NCBI RefSeq assembly: GCF_024722015.1
Contig: NZ_JANQBD010000002.1
Coordinates: 186,001-250,000, forward strand
From: Paenibacillus radicis (ex Xue et al. 2023)
GTDB lineage: Bacteria; Bacillota; Bacilli; Paenibacillales; NBRC-103111
DNA length: 64,000 bases
Reading direction: 5' to 3'
How positions within the stretch are numbered: the first letter of the stretch is position 1; every line of letters starts with the position of its first letter. The position numbers and the translations under genes were made by a program. Below are positions 42,001 to 51,289 of the stretch, piece by piece. Under the pieces are notes generated by a model. That model saw only the letters and a list, made by a program, of their open reading frames with translations, was not told where the DNA came from and searched no databases.

Positions 42001-45000
42001 CTGCTGGTCTACGTAATTATCAATTTTATCTCCGATAACCCCTGTAGCAGCACCTGCAACGAATGCACCTGCTCCTGAAAGTGCCATGGCTCCAGTCCAT
42101 GCTCCCAAAGCCGTTTTGGCAACCTCGCCAATAACTACTGCCGCTAACGCTTTACCGGCCTGCTTGGCTGTTGCTGGCATTTCATCTATGCAATCCATTC
42201 CACCGGCTTCTACATTGTACATGATCTTGTTAACTTTCTCAGCGTAGCCCTTATAGCCTTCATACTGCTCTTTAACTCCCGAAATATGTTCCTTTACTCC
42301 ATCCACATCCGCCTTAATTTCCATGAAGTATTCGGCTGTATGTCCCCAATCACCCGGTTTTGCTGATGCCTGAGCCATAACTCTCCCTCCCTTGGACTGA
42401 AGCTGGGCAGCGAGAAGATCCCGAGGCATATATCCCCCCGTAGTAATAGTAAGGGATTCATTCGTTTCAGCGATGTCGAAGCTTTTCTGCACAGCCGGCA
42501 CACCGGAATGTTCCGCGAGTACTCTTTCCTCCTCAGTCGGAACGTACTTAGATTCAGGATCAACGGTGAACGTAACACTTATCATCGTATTTCCAAGCTG
42601 TGGAAACTTGAGCTTCACAATCCCTGAATATTTACCATTGGATAGCTCAAATGGCGTCGTTGAAATAACCTCGAAGTCCCGCATTTTAGGAGGAAAAGCT
42701 GCACGAATCTGATCCAGATTAGGTAGACTGCCATCATAGACCCTCTGTGTCTTCTTCACATCATAATCAACATATATACCACCTAACGCATCATGAGTAG
42801 TCGGAACAATAGCTCGGAACAGATTGCCTTCCTTCATAGCAGGAATGGGTTCCCCCTTTTGTCCGTCCATATAAACACGGACATTCTCCACCTGATCCGC
42901 ATTCGTGAACTCGAAATCGTATTGGAACGGATTTCCCGGAACTACCGTGTAGGAGAAGTTCGGGGCTTCCTTCCCGGTTTCCACCGCCACCCATCTCTGA
43001 GCAGGTGCTTGGGAGAAGGCCATACGAGCCAACTGAGGTCCATCCTTGTTGTATTGTACATAAACCTTCTCCGATTGCAGATTTACATTATTCATGGTTG
43101 TAGTTGCCCACAAAGCGTGCATACTGGGACTTCCCAAGTCAGCAAGACTAACAAGGGCTTTCCAAATTCCGGAGGTATTGGCAACGGCACCTCCTATTCG
43201 GACATCGGTATCATAAATGCTAACCGCGCTTCCCGCAGGGGCATAACCGCTCAATGCGGTTTCCATATTGGCGTTGGAAAGCCATTCAGGAGCATCCAAT
43301 GTAACCTTGGATGTATCCATGTACATCGTACCAATAGTTTCCTCGACTATATTGGCATCCAATTCAGTCTTAATCCTTGCGGCCGCGGATACACTGGCTT
43401 TGTTGAACGAAGCGGCTACGGCTAGTTTATACGTAACGGTTCCGTTGTCGCCTTTGGCCAAGTCACCAACAGGCACTCGAAGCGTGTGCCCCTCTACTGA
43501 AGCAGGGCCTTTACCTCCGGTGACAGCCTTATTTCCATTGGAATCGGAAACGAGTGTCATTCCTTCCGGGATCTCGAGTAACAAAGCAGCGTTGGATGCT
43601 GTTTGATCATTATTATTCCGGTAAGATGCTCTTAATAAAATTGTACTGCCGGGAATAGCCTGGGATGGCTGTGCTGAAAAAGCATTACCCGATTTATTCG
43701 TAAAATAGCTGGATGGACTGAACGTAAGGGTACCCAGATTTTTGATTTGATTCTCCTGTAATGTAAAGTCTATAGTCGCATACTCATAACGGTATCTTAA
43801 GCTCTGATCCTTGATCGTTTTGATTACTTCCATCCGGTAAGTACCGCCTGCAGGAACATTTACATTAAACGGATGGGATTGAAATTGTTCATCATTAGCT
43901 CTGGCAGCATATTCCTTGCCCCCGTTTTCCTTCACCCTGTAGATGGTGGCACTGTAATAAATATTGCGGCTCATTTCGACGGTTCCCTGAACGCGGGCAC
44001 CATTTTCTTCGAGCCGGATCTCCGCGGTGGCATTCGAGTTTTGATCCAAGATGACGTTCTTGCAGGAGCTCACAAAAGCGTATATTGAGCCCGACACGCA
44101 AACATCAACCGGTGTTCCCGGACCTCCTCCCAATGTAACAGCATTGGAAAAGTAAGTGCTGATCCATCCATATTTGGATTGAACACGGGATAGGAAATTT
44201 TCGTTTGCCATGTTGAGCGGCCCCTGCCATTCGGTATCGAGTGCTTTTTTATATACTTTCAGGTTAATAACGCCCTTCTCTGGCTGCTTAACTGGAATAT
44301 CCATCGAAGTGGTCTCTTGGTTTTTAACTTGCGTCGTGATGGTACCAGAGCTGTACCCATAGGAAGACTCCGATGCTTCTATAACAGCCTCCCCAGCCAA
44401 CAGCTGATCAAACCTGACCTTACCATCCAGGCTGGTGCGGGCTTTCAAGACAACAGGCCTGCCCTTGTACATTTGACTGACTGTAACGTAAGCGTTAAAT
44501 ACGGGATTATTCTCAGGGGTCAACACGGTCAACCTCAGATTCCCTCTATCAGGAGAAATGAGATGAACCGTCCATACATTATTTCCGTGGTCGAGCGTGA
44601 AGTTCATATTAGTGCCTGGCGCCAGCTCGTAATCAAACTTCTTCAAATCTAATTCAGCCGTTATCATCTGATCGCGCAGCAGCCCATCAAGCTCCTCCGT
44701 CATCCCATCGGCCGTAGTGCTTCTCATTGCTAAAAGGTTATGGTTGGCATCCCATAGAGTGACCGGAACATCCGACACCGGCCTGCCTTCCATATCCAAG
44801 ACCTTGACCCTGACCTGGGCAGGCAGCGAGACAGGGAGTGAAATGGAGCTGATTCTCCCAGGCAGGATGCGAACTCCGTTTAGATTACCCATCTCATAGC
44901 GGTAATCCGGCGTAAATAGTGTAATTTCGTACTCATCGTTTGGCCACAAGCCCATAATGGTTTCGAGTTTGGTATTCTCAAGAATAATGGATTGCTCCCC

Positions 45001-47094
45001 ACTCTCCGGATTATAGATTCTCAAAACCGAGCCTTTAAGCTCCTCCCAAGTCGATCCGTTAAAGTCTATTCCAAGCCCCCCTCCTACAGGGACAGGTAAA
45101 TCTTCAGCCGCAACCACCTCCACTTCACCCTCACCCGAAAGTGTTAGCTTTAAAGCCGTCAACTCGGTAGCATTTTGCGCAAGAGTAAAGTTGCCCGTAT
45201 AAAAGCCCGGGATAGCCGCAGATTCCGTTAGAATCAGGGAGGATGAATCGGACGTTTGGCTATCCCCAGTCCATTTCTTAAAGGACCATTCCACCTTAGC
45301 CTCTCGGTGTGCCGCCCCCTGGACATAAATGGTGATTTGGCTGCCTTGTACAAGGGGGCCGTAGTTATTCCCCCGCTCACCCAGCCACATGATGTCCGCA
45401 GGAGATCCTGTCGGTGGCGGATTTTCCCCATCATCGCTCTTCCAGGTATAAGTGGGGCCATTCATACTTCTGTGGTAACGGCTGTCTATAGCCTCGACTT
45501 TGAACAAATAGTCCGTATCGGGTTCCCTCTTTTGATCCGTCAGCGTATAGGTTGTAGCTTGGGTTGCAGGTATGTAAGCAACTGGATTCCCGTTCTTGTA
45601 AAGAGTATATCCCGTAACGCCATCCTGATCCGTTGCTTGCGGCCAACTTAATGTGATCTTCTCCGATCCTATATTGGATGCCGTTAACATACTCCCTGCC
45701 GGCCAGACCGGGGCTGTTCCGTTCGTCGCAACAAAATAATCAAAGAACTTGAACTCGGTACCACCAATTTTTTCCAAGTAGTTGGAGAAGAAAGTTACCG
45801 TATTGCCTGTATCTCCAACTGTAGGTTTTTTACTTGGAGACAACAATCTTGTGGAAGTACTTGAAACTGCAATTTTTGATGACGTTAGGCCTTGGTTATT
45901 CGTCACGTAGATGTCGGTTTCATCCCGAGTGTCATTCGTTTTAACCTCGTATGCAACATAAGCACCGTTCCTGCTTATGAAAGGATTACCACTATCTCCC
46001 GTATGCTCCAATCCGTCCGCACGATAGGAGACTCTTTTAAAAGTATTCTCCTTGTTGTCGTAGACATAAATATCGTCCTTGTTGTTGTTATCCCCGGGTA
46101 CGAGATCATTTCTATCCGTGGTAAAAGCTATATATCGTCCATCTCCGCTCATCGAAGGGAAGTTTCCTTCTGTGATTCTTTTAACCCTTTGCCCTCCAGT
46201 TGCATTGCGATCATACAAATACAAGCTATCCGTACCGATGTAATCCTCAAGATCTGTCAGCTTGGCTTTGGAGACAAAGGCTATTTTAGTTCCATCAGCG
46301 CTGATCGTGGGAGCCCAGCTGTCATTATTCCAGGTTTGTTCCTTGGGGATACTGATTCGTTGCAGCTTATTGCCTGTCCCTAATCGATCGAATAGATACA
46401 CATCACGTTCCTTGTTAGTATCATCTGGGACAAGCCCATCGGCTTCAGTATCAAAAACGATATAACGAGCATCCGCGCTAATAGAAACATAATCTCCTTC
46501 CTCAAGCCTGAACTCATTCGTTCCGCTAATCCCGTTAACCGTCTCCAAAGAATTAGATATTCTATCATACAAATATACTTTGCTTTTGGCACTTATTACG
46601 TTATCCGCATAGCTAAAGGCGAAGTAACGAGCATCTGGAGTCATGTCAAAATGGATGACCGATCCACTATTATCCGGGGTTCGAACACGAAGGTATTCTC
46701 CTGTATGGCGGTCCTGGATATACAACAGTTTCCGTCCTGCAGCTTGTTCATCGTCCAGCGGAAGCGTCATAAAGGCCATATACCTTTCATCCGAGCTGAG
46801 CTTACTGACCGGAGTGTCGTAGGGAGCAAGCATTATCGTACTAAAACCATTGTTCAATTTGGTTAGCAAGTTCCATGACAAGGGCGTACCTGCGAGCGAG
46901 GCTTTGACAGGAATCTCTTTCCCATCGGTACCGTATACTGCCCCGTATACTGCCTTTGATATAGAAGCTGGTGGACTGACAGCATTTTTATCAACTGCCC
47001 CCATCTCAGATGGCACCACGTTAGCCGCTAACAGGAATACAGCTAAGCTTGCTGCCAGCTTACTCTTCATTTTTTTAATAAGTCCGGTTTCCAT
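39100..47094 (-). CDS. Giant SLH-anchored surface protein, about 2660 residues
   Basis: A signal peptide (residues 1-34, KKMKSKLAASLAVFLLAANVV) is followed by a TolB/PD40-type propeller (~100-460; repeats such as SADARYIVFDTEADG, SADGTKIAFVSKA), a fibronectin-III domain (~465-560), several beta-sandwich and carboxypeptidase-regulatory-like modules, a glycine-zipper-like hydrophobic stretch (~1640-1690, GEVAKTALGAWTGAMALSG), bacterial Ig-like domains (~1830-2045), two cadherin-like beta-sandwich domains (~2050-2230, NGLTVSNGALSPIFNPSV and ALSVSTGILTPEFNP), and three SLH repeats at the end (~2470-2660) that bind wall polysaccharide. It is a large adhesive or structural wall protein. The start at 47094 has GGAGGG 9 bp upstream; the earlier in-frame codons lack one. 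Confidence 0.9.
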   Translation of the reverse strand: METGLIKKMKSKLAASLAVFLLAANVVPSEMGAVDKNAVSPPASISKAVYGAVYGTDGKEIPVKASLAGTPLSWNLLTKLNNGFSTIMLAPYDTPVSKLSSDERYMAFMTLPLDDEQAAGRKLLYIQDRHTGEYLRVRTPDNSGSVIHFDMTPDARYFAFSYADNVISAKSKVYLYDRISNSLETVNGISGTNEFRLEEGDYVSISADARYIVFDTEADGLVPDDTNKERDVYLFDRLGTGNKLQRISIPKEQTWNNDSWAPTISADGTKIAFVSKAKLTDLEDYIGTDSLYLYDRNATGGQRVKRITEGNFPSMSGDGRYIAFTTDRNDLVPGDNNNKDDIYVYDNKENTFKRVSYRADGLEHTGDSGNPFISRNGAYVAYEVKTNDTRDETDIYVTNNQGLTSSKIAVSSTSTRLLSPSKKPTVGDTGNTVTFFSNYLEKIGGTEFKFFDYFVATNGTAPVWPAGSMLTASNIGSEKITLSWPQATDQDGVTGYTLYKNGNPVAYIPATQATTYTLTDQKREPDTDYLFKVEAIDSRYHRSMNGPTYTWKSDDGENPPPTGSPADIMWLGERGNNYGPLVQGSQITIYVQGAAHREAKVEWSFKKWTGDSQTSDSSSLILTESAAIPGFYTGNFTLAQNATELTALKLTLSGEGEVEVVAAEDLPVPVGGGLGIDFNGSTWEELKGSVLRIYNPESGEQSIILENTKLETIMGLWPNDEYEITLFTPDYRYEMGNLNGVRILPGRISSISLPVSLPAQVRVKVLDMEGRPVSDVPVTLWDANHNLLAMRSTTADGMTEELDGLLRDQMITAELDLKKFDYELAPGTNMNFTLDHGNNVWTVHLISPDRGNLRLTVLTPENNPVFNAYVTVSQMYKGRPVVLKARTSLDGKVRFDQLLAGEAVIEASESSYGYSSGTITTQVKNQETTSMDIPVKQPEKGVINLKVYKKALDTEWQGPLNMANENFLSRVQSKYGWISTYFSNAVTLGGGPGTPVDVCVSGSIYAFVSSCKNVILDQNSNATAEIRLEENGARVQGTVEMSRNIYYSATIYRVKENGGKEYAARANDEQFQSHPFNVNVPAGGTYRMEVIKTIKDQSLRYRYEYATIDFTLQENQIKNLGTLTFSPSSYFTNKSGNAFSAQPSQAIPGSTILLRASYRNNNDQTASNAALLLEIPEGMTLVSDSNGNKAVTGGKGPASVEGHTLRVPVGDLAKGDNGTVTYKLAVAASFNKASVSAAARIKTELDANIVEETIGTMYMDTSKVTLDAPEWLSNANMETALSGYAPAGSAVSIYDTDVRIGGAVANTSGIWKALVSLADLGSPSMHALWATTTMNNVNLQSEKVYVQYNKDGPQLARMAFSQAPAQRWVAVETGKEAPNFSYTVVPGNPFQYDFEFTNADQVENVRVYMDGQKGEPIPAMKEGNLFRAIVPTTHDALGGIYVDYDVKKTQRVYDGSLPNLDQIRAAFPPKMRDFEVISTTPFELSNGKYSGIVKLKFPQLGNTMISVTFTVDPESKYVPTEEERVLAEHSGVPAVQKSFDIAETNESLTITTGGYMPRDLLAAQLQSKGGRVMAQASAKPGDWGHTAEYFMEIKADVDGVKEHISGVKEQYEGYKGYAEKVNKIMYNVEAGGMDCIDEMPATAKQAGKALAAVVIGEVAKTALGAWTGAMALSGAGAFVAGAATGVIGDKIDNYVDQQIDAVGTGYNKCNDNPDRKKKKGRMVANPKWIYDPSGYVYEAVKSNPIEGVTATVLYLDTDNGTWKVWNAEEYDQINPQSTDSNGKYGWDVPPGKWKVIWNKGAYETQTSDELDVPPPHTEVNAGLISRTPPVVSNVTGVTYTGGSYVDITFSKYLKTSGLTEGAVVVTDASNAVLEGTFAFIKKEESAKEPGVMLSRTVRFIPKTPLTAGRVYNMKLVRSYFTSYANASMLEKDAGPHPFTVKELDAAGPVVESVKVESGGRIVRIKFNEPIQIAADAAKFQLNGIADTVGSAVAVMKQGTVETRELLLTLSDSVMEASSLKLLEGAVKDIEGNGTAAAVFSLQPDLNPNLNGLTVSNGALSPIFNPSVTSYSLQLPTGTKEVALTATAMDTNATLKIGTELAVSGLSKIVTVPEDGIITVTVKLGGGVLEKTYLIQVGYVHSAVNDLRALSVSTGILTPEFNPVTTEYSVLVTPGTTELGVTAEVADTKAKLQIGGKAVENGVANKVAIPSDRIIRVVVESESGQQKSYTIQVLYRDNNPNSGKSSGASGPSAPSVAVENMLNLSETAVREKITDSNGRTALVVEIHQAAVTEALKDGKKQKELYVEVMEQVDEVILQFPIEVLYQLEDAQALLFIKTERMNLWLDASALQIRGLAEGTKFRVVVAKGQEEQEKAAFAAAQRQNDALQKITGAVAVFAETVYGDQRTLLTLPAKNALKGQFSTVKEGLPQAVYHYDSATSSWSFVPNKKESGNGLLFGIRASGLYAVLSLSSRFVDTEGHWAKQDIDWMEQRLLVNGVSKTEFNPEGSVTRAEFAAMLVRALGIQVPVNNQTDLFSDVDRGAWYYEAVVAAASQGLVNGLKSGIFSPNETITREQMAVMISRAYSLAGLSRNSPAKQAVLEVFTDSSQIKSWAKADVEMVLQEGLMQGVKDEAFEPEGVTTRAQAVIVIGRLLKKHEVQEIQKKL

Positions 47095-47205
47095 ATGAAT
47101 TAACCCTCCGTCGATTGATACAAATTGTATCATCATAACTTTAATAAATTGCCGGCACCTGTTCTTGGTTCTTTAATAATTAGGCCGCTAAGGAATATTA
47201 GTAAA

Positions 47206-47310
47206 TTGTTGCATTGATAATGTTATCAATTCCATACTGTTTAAACTAGCTACTTCAGACATGCAGACGGTAATGACAAGTAATAACTTTGATTATGACA
47301 TTTAATAATA
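47206..47310 (-). promoter_or_regulatory. Upstream regulatory region shared with the small peptide gene (copy B)
   Basis: About 105 bp matching 15519-15625, with the 31 bases at 47206-47236 identical. The same inverted repeat (8-bp arms, 47213-47230) is present. Copy B lies 111 bp upstream of the giant gene's start, against 32 bp in copy A. Being in the same direction before two secreted-protein genes argues for a shared control region and not for chance. Confidence 0.75.
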
Positions 47311-47350
47311 TTGTGATGTTTCGCGGCTTGGAGATGGTTTGTACAATAAT

Positions 47351-47387
47351 TCAAAAAAAATAAAAAAGCTTGATTTCTCAAGCTTTT
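47351..47387 (-). terminator. Terminator of the TelA operon
   Basis: AAAAGCTTGA and TCAAGCTTTT form a 10-bp stem with a 4-base loop; UUAUUUUUUUU follows on the minus strand. It lies 31 bp after the telA stop. Confidence 0.92.
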
Positions 47388-47417
47388 CTGATATTCCCTC
47401 ATACAGCATCTTCATGA

Positions 47418-48557
47418 TTAAAGACCCAACAAATTTCCTTTTTCTAAACGCAGGATCTGCTTTTCGCCAGCGTCGGCTAATGTCCGGAACTGATCGATCG
47501 TTTCACGCATCTTTGGTAGAGCTTCTTGCTTATACATGCTTATCGAATCGAAAGCCGACAATACATCCGTAAATGCTTGCTTCAAAGTATCCACCGATAC
47601 GCTCGATTGCATGGCCTGTTTTTGAATGGCGACCCCTTGCTCCTTCAACATCCTTGATGTACCTGCGATAATATCGTTCGTCGTTTGGTTCAAAAGGTCG
47701 ATCTTTTTCAGAACGATTCCTTGGTTGTAGAGTGCGCTTGCCACAGTTACAGCGATTCTCAGCGCAGAAATAGTGACCGTATTCGCCCTGTCTACTCCAC
47801 GAATAAGCTCTTTATTGTTGCGAATGATAACCTCGAATGCCATAATGCCCTGTTGATTCACAGCCAACATTTGTTGCATATCCATCAAACGCTGACGCAA
47901 AGGAAATAACACTTCTTCCGTGATAAAGCGGATTTTGTCAGGGTCCTCATTACGCAATTTTGCTGCTTCTATTTGCGCTTCAATGGACTCATCCATTAAC
48001 ATCCCCAACTGAATTTCTTTTCTAAGCTTTTTAGTCAATTCCCTGACTTCCTGTTGTTCGATTTCAAGCGTAGTATTATCATTTTTGAGGGTCGACTTCC
48101 CCTTTTCCAAAGAAACGACAATATCCGCAATCACAACATCCGCTTTTTCATATCTAAGAAAGTACGCACGCAATGGGTTGAACAATTTCCCCAGAATGCC
48201 TCTCTTTGCAAAGTCCACCACGCTAGGGTCCAAATCTTTCAGCTGAGTATGCAATTCAGCAAGACCCTTGGCTACTGGTCCCCCCTCGTCACCTAATTTC
48301 GAAAGGTTTCCTACTGTAACCTGGAGCATTGTATTTTTTTTCGAGGACACTCTCATTGTATTTAAGCCGTAGGTATCGATGGATTTCAATATTTCTTTCT
48401 TCTTATCAAGTGAATCAAGATCCAATTCCATAATGATGGCAACATTCGCATCCGCTGCCTCTTTCAGCTTCGCTATCTCCTCAGGTACAGGCTTCACCTC
48501 TTGCTCTATCGCTTCCTTAATGACTTCCTGACTTACCACTTCCATTGAAAATGACAT
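47418..48557 (-). CDS. telA: TelA-family protein (toxic anion resistance)
   Basis: A 379-residue cytoplasmic protein, mostly long helices. It shows the TelA hallmarks GNLSKLGDEGGPVAKGLAELHTQLKDLDPS (residues ~83-112), RANTVTISALRIAVTVASALYNQ and VLKKIDLLNQTTNDIIAGTSRMLKEQ. TelA proteins are linked to tellurite and nisin-type envelope stress, and often neighbour vWA proteins; the mechanism is unknown. AAGGAGG is 6 bp from the ATG. It is the last gene of the three-gene operon and its stop is followed by a terminator. Confidence 0.93.
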   Translation of the reverse strand: MSFSMEVVSQEVIKEAIEQEVKPVPEEIAKLKEAADANVAIIMELDLDSLDKKKEILKSIDTYGLNTMRVSSKKNTMLQVTVGNLSKLGDEGGPVAKGLAELHTQLKDLDPSVVDFAKRGILGKLFNPLRAYFLRYEKADVVIADIVVSLEKGKSTLKNDNTTLEIEQQEVRELTKKLRKEIQLGMLMDESIEAQIEAAKLRNEDPDKIRFITEEVLFPLRQRLMDMQQMLAVNQQGIMAFEVIIRNNKELIRGVDRANTVTISALRIAVTVASALYNQGIVLKKIDLLNQTTNDIIAGTSRMLKEQGVAIQKQAMQSSVSVDTLKQAFTDVLSAFDSISMYKQEALPKMRETIDQFRTLADAGEKQILRLEKGNLLGL

Positions 48558-48578
48558 GTAAATCCTCCTTTGACTTCA

Positions 48579-50267
48579 TTACATTTGGACATTAAACAAA
48601 TTACCCAACTTGTAGACCACATCATCTGTATCAGCATTAATACTTGCCGCCTCATTGATGCTTGAAATACTTTGAAGTGCCTTGATGTTCGCGTTATAGC
48701 CGACCGTGTAAATAGGAATCTTGAACGTCTCGATCAACCCTTTAATGTCATTTAATGAATGGCCCGCATTTGTTTCACCGTCACTCAGGACGAAGATGAT
48801 AGGTTTAACACCGGGATTGACAGCCGCTTCATCTTGAAGCATCTTCAACGCTACAATAATCGCATCAAAGGTAGCCGTTCCACCGCCAGCCTGGAGACTA
48901 TTCACAGCTCCAACAAACATGGATTGCTGAGATGTATCGTATTTCCCTATAGGGAGCTTTATGGTCACCCCACTTGAATAAGAGACAAGACCGATGCTAT
49001 TGCTTTTGCCTAAATATTTTTGGCCTTTTATCAAAGACTCCTTCAATCGATTAATAGGCGCACCTGCCATACTGCCCGAAACATCGGTTACAAAAACCGC
49101 CGCAATGGGCTTGCTGCCGTCTTTCTTCTCTTTCCACACCTTTTGCGCGGAAGACAGAAGGCTTCCATCGACTGCCGCGAGCTCGGATTTGTAATCTTCA
49201 AGACCGTTAAAGCCTTTTTGCTGTGCTGTCTTCTGATATTTATCCTGCGTCACGAATTCCGAAAACTTCGCAAGAATTTCCGTTTTATTTTGTGGAAGAT
49301 CGCCCAATGCATATAAAGGACTGTCATGCCTTACACCGAAGGGGGTAAAAACAAAGCCCGTTTTCAAGTCGGCCGTATTGACATAGGTTTGGTACTCCAG
49401 AACAAAACCGTCAAGAGCTCCGGATTTAGCCGCGTCACGCATTTGTATGGTTGTAGATGCAATAAACGGTACATTGGATTGAAATTTTTCAAAACCCTGA
49501 ACTGCCTTGTCACTCAATATATTCGAGCTATCGAACGTGCCTAGCGCTGTCACAAGAAAATTCAGCCCTGTAGAACTGGCAAATGGATCGGTATAACCCA
49601 TGGCAAATTCGTTATTGGCAATAGCATCCGTGATGGTTTTCACGTTCACCGAACCATATTTCCCCACTATAGCATCATATTTCGGCTTTGCTATAACAAT
49701 TCCAGGGACGTTACCGGCAAGACGTTTGGAAACGAGCTGCGTCTTTACGCCGCTTGCCTTGACCATTTCTCCCCACAATTCATTTGAAGGGGTAAAGGCG
49801 TCTGGAACATATTTAGCGAATTTAATGTAATCAGCTGCAGTTCCGGAGGCAATATTACGAATTTTAACGGAAGCGGGTTTTCCATTTACGATGATATTGG
49901 CTTTGTTAAATTCAGTAGCTGTCTCAGCTAACCAACCGTCAACACCGGTCCCCGATTTCTCTGTAGAGGAGAAAATTTCCACGAAGTTTTCCGTCGTATT
50001 GTTCACGGTTACAGGAAACTTGGAGATATCAGGCAAGGAGGCGGCAACATCAATTGGATTAAGGTCTATTTGCCCCTTTACCGGTGTTTCAGTAGCAACG
50101 GAGATATCGGAGTAAAACTTTTTCAGTTGTTTCGCTGCATCTTCGGAAGTAATCTGTGTTTTGGATTTTCCGAAATTTGAAGTTAAACTTACCCCTGCAT
50201 AAACCATGACGAATACGAATATCACAATGATACCTGAAAGCAGGAAAAACTTACTTTTTTTTGGCAT
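48579..50267 (-). CDS. Membrane-anchored solute-binding-like domain fused to a vWA domain
   Basis: A 562-residue protein with an N-terminal membrane anchor (FFLLSGIIVIFVFVMVYAGV). Residues ~50-380 resemble a type II periplasmic binding fold (for example VNGKPASVKIRNIASGTAADY and FVLEYQTYVNTADLKTGFVFTPFG). Residues ~390-562 are a von Willebrand A domain with a complete MIDAS, VTDVSGSMAG, and later SLQAGGGTATFDAI and FVLSDGETNAG. Both domains would be outside the cell. The ATG at 50267 is chosen because AGAGGTG lies 6 bp upstream. It is the middle gene of the TelA operon. The fusion suggests sensing a ligand in or near the wall and passing this to a partner through the metal site. Confidence 0.88.
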   Translation of the reverse strand: MPKKSKFFLLSGIIVIFVFVMVYAGVSLTSNFGKSKTQITSEDAAKQLKKFYSDISVATETPVKGQIDLNPIDVAASLPDISKFPVTVNNTTENFVEIFSSTEKSGTGVDGWLAETATEFNKANIIVNGKPASVKIRNIASGTAADYIKFAKYVPDAFTPSNELWGEMVKASGVKTQLVSKRLAGNVPGIVIAKPKYDAIVGKYGSVNVKTITDAIANNEFAMGYTDPFASSTGLNFLVTALGTFDSSNILSDKAVQGFEKFQSNVPFIASTTIQMRDAAKSGALDGFVLEYQTYVNTADLKTGFVFTPFGVRHDSPLYALGDLPQNKTEILAKFSEFVTQDKYQKTAQQKGFNGLEDYKSELAAVDGSLLSSAQKVWKEKKDGSKPIAAVFVTDVSGSMAGAPINRLKESLIKGQKYLGKSNSIGLVSYSSGVTIKLPIGKYDTSQQSMFVGAVNSLQAGGGTATFDAIIVALKMLQDEAAVNPGVKPIIFVLSDGETNAGHSLNDIKGLIETFKIPIYTVGYNANIKALQSISSINEAASINADTDDVVYKLGNLFNVQM

Positions 50268-50279
50268 TCCTAGCACCTC

Positions 50280-51008
50280 TTACTGTTTGTAATATTTGGT
50301 TTGCTTAATTAAGGAGTCGATCTCCTGAATGCAAGGCATTCCTTCAATGTCTCCAGGCTCCAAGCTATCCAAGCGGGATATTTCCAATATTAACTTGTCT
50401 AGCTTTAACAAGATTTCTTCGTTCGTCGCAAGGGAATATTGGATGAAAGCCATAAACTCGTTGTAAACCATAGTTCTCTCTTGAAGAATCTTCGGTGATA
50501 ATTGGGTTGGCTTTTGACTGATGACGCTTTCGTACTCTGATTCATCAAAAACAAGGAGCCTGTTCAGAATGCTTTTTAAATTGAGATAAAATAGCTTTTC
50601 TACCTCTTGGGTCACGGAAATAAACTTTATGTAGCTTAGTTCAGTGGACTCAAATCGCTGATTCAGGATCTCTAGTAAGGTTTCTTTCTTTTTTTCAATT
50701 CGTTCCAGCTGCTTTAAAGCAAGAGCAATGTCCTTCTCCAACACTTTTACTTTCCTGTACTGAGACAAAGCCTCCGTATAATCCTCTTGTGTTTTGATCT
50801 GTTTCAGGGGCAGCGCGACAGGGGGTCTAAATAACCATACGTAGCTTCCATAGAGCAAAGAAAGCACACTTACGAATAATACAGTTACTCCAATTGCAGT
50901 ATGGAGAGGGCTTCCGCCTAGCTCTACTCCAAGAAATCCAGGTGAGAGGACTATGATATTAATAACGATCACACTGATAATTAGTCCCAGTAGTTTTATG
51001 TACTTAAT
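50280..51008 (-). CDS. Membrane protein with cytoplasmic coiled coil; probable ATT start
   Basis: About 242 residues. The N-terminal region has two hydrophobic segments (IKLLGLIISVIVINIIVLS and TAIGVTVLFVSVLSLLYGSYVWLF) and the rest is a charged, helical coiled-coil domain (KVLEKDIALALKQLERIEKKKETLLEIL). I do not know the family; it is the first gene of the TelA/vWA operon and is probably the membrane adaptor. An ordinary GTG (50972) would cut the first helix and has no ribosome site. AGGGGGTG lies 5 bp before an in-frame ATT at 51008, which I take as the start. Confidence 0.75.
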   Translation of the reverse strand: MKYIKLLGLIISVIVINIIVLSPGFLGVELGGSPLHTAIGVTVLFVSVLSLLYGSYVWLFRPPVALPLKQIKTQEDYTEALSQYRKVKVLEKDIALALKQLERIEKKKETLLEILNQRFESTELSYIKFISVTQEVEKLFYLNLKSILNRLLVFDESEYESVISQKPTQLSPKILQERTMVYNEFMAFIQYSLATNEEILLKLDKLILEISRLDSLEPGDIEGMPCIQEIDSLIKQTKYYKQ

Positions 51009-51289
51009 GATTACACCCCCTATGTATACTACGTAACTAACAACTTCCAGTGCTTCTCGAATGGTTAAGACCCGTGACCCAGTCCCTTCTTGATTTCACT
51101 TCCTTTTCTATTTTACCAAAAAAAGTTAGTGAGTTGTTGTTTTTATTGTCGAGTTGGGACAGAAAAAGGAAATTTAACCAAAATGAGTGCGTCATCAATA
51201 CAGTATTCATAGTTATGAATACCCTGGCCATATTCCGGAGATCTCTCCCCATCACATGCTTCGCGTATTAACGGAAGCGCTACTTCTTC

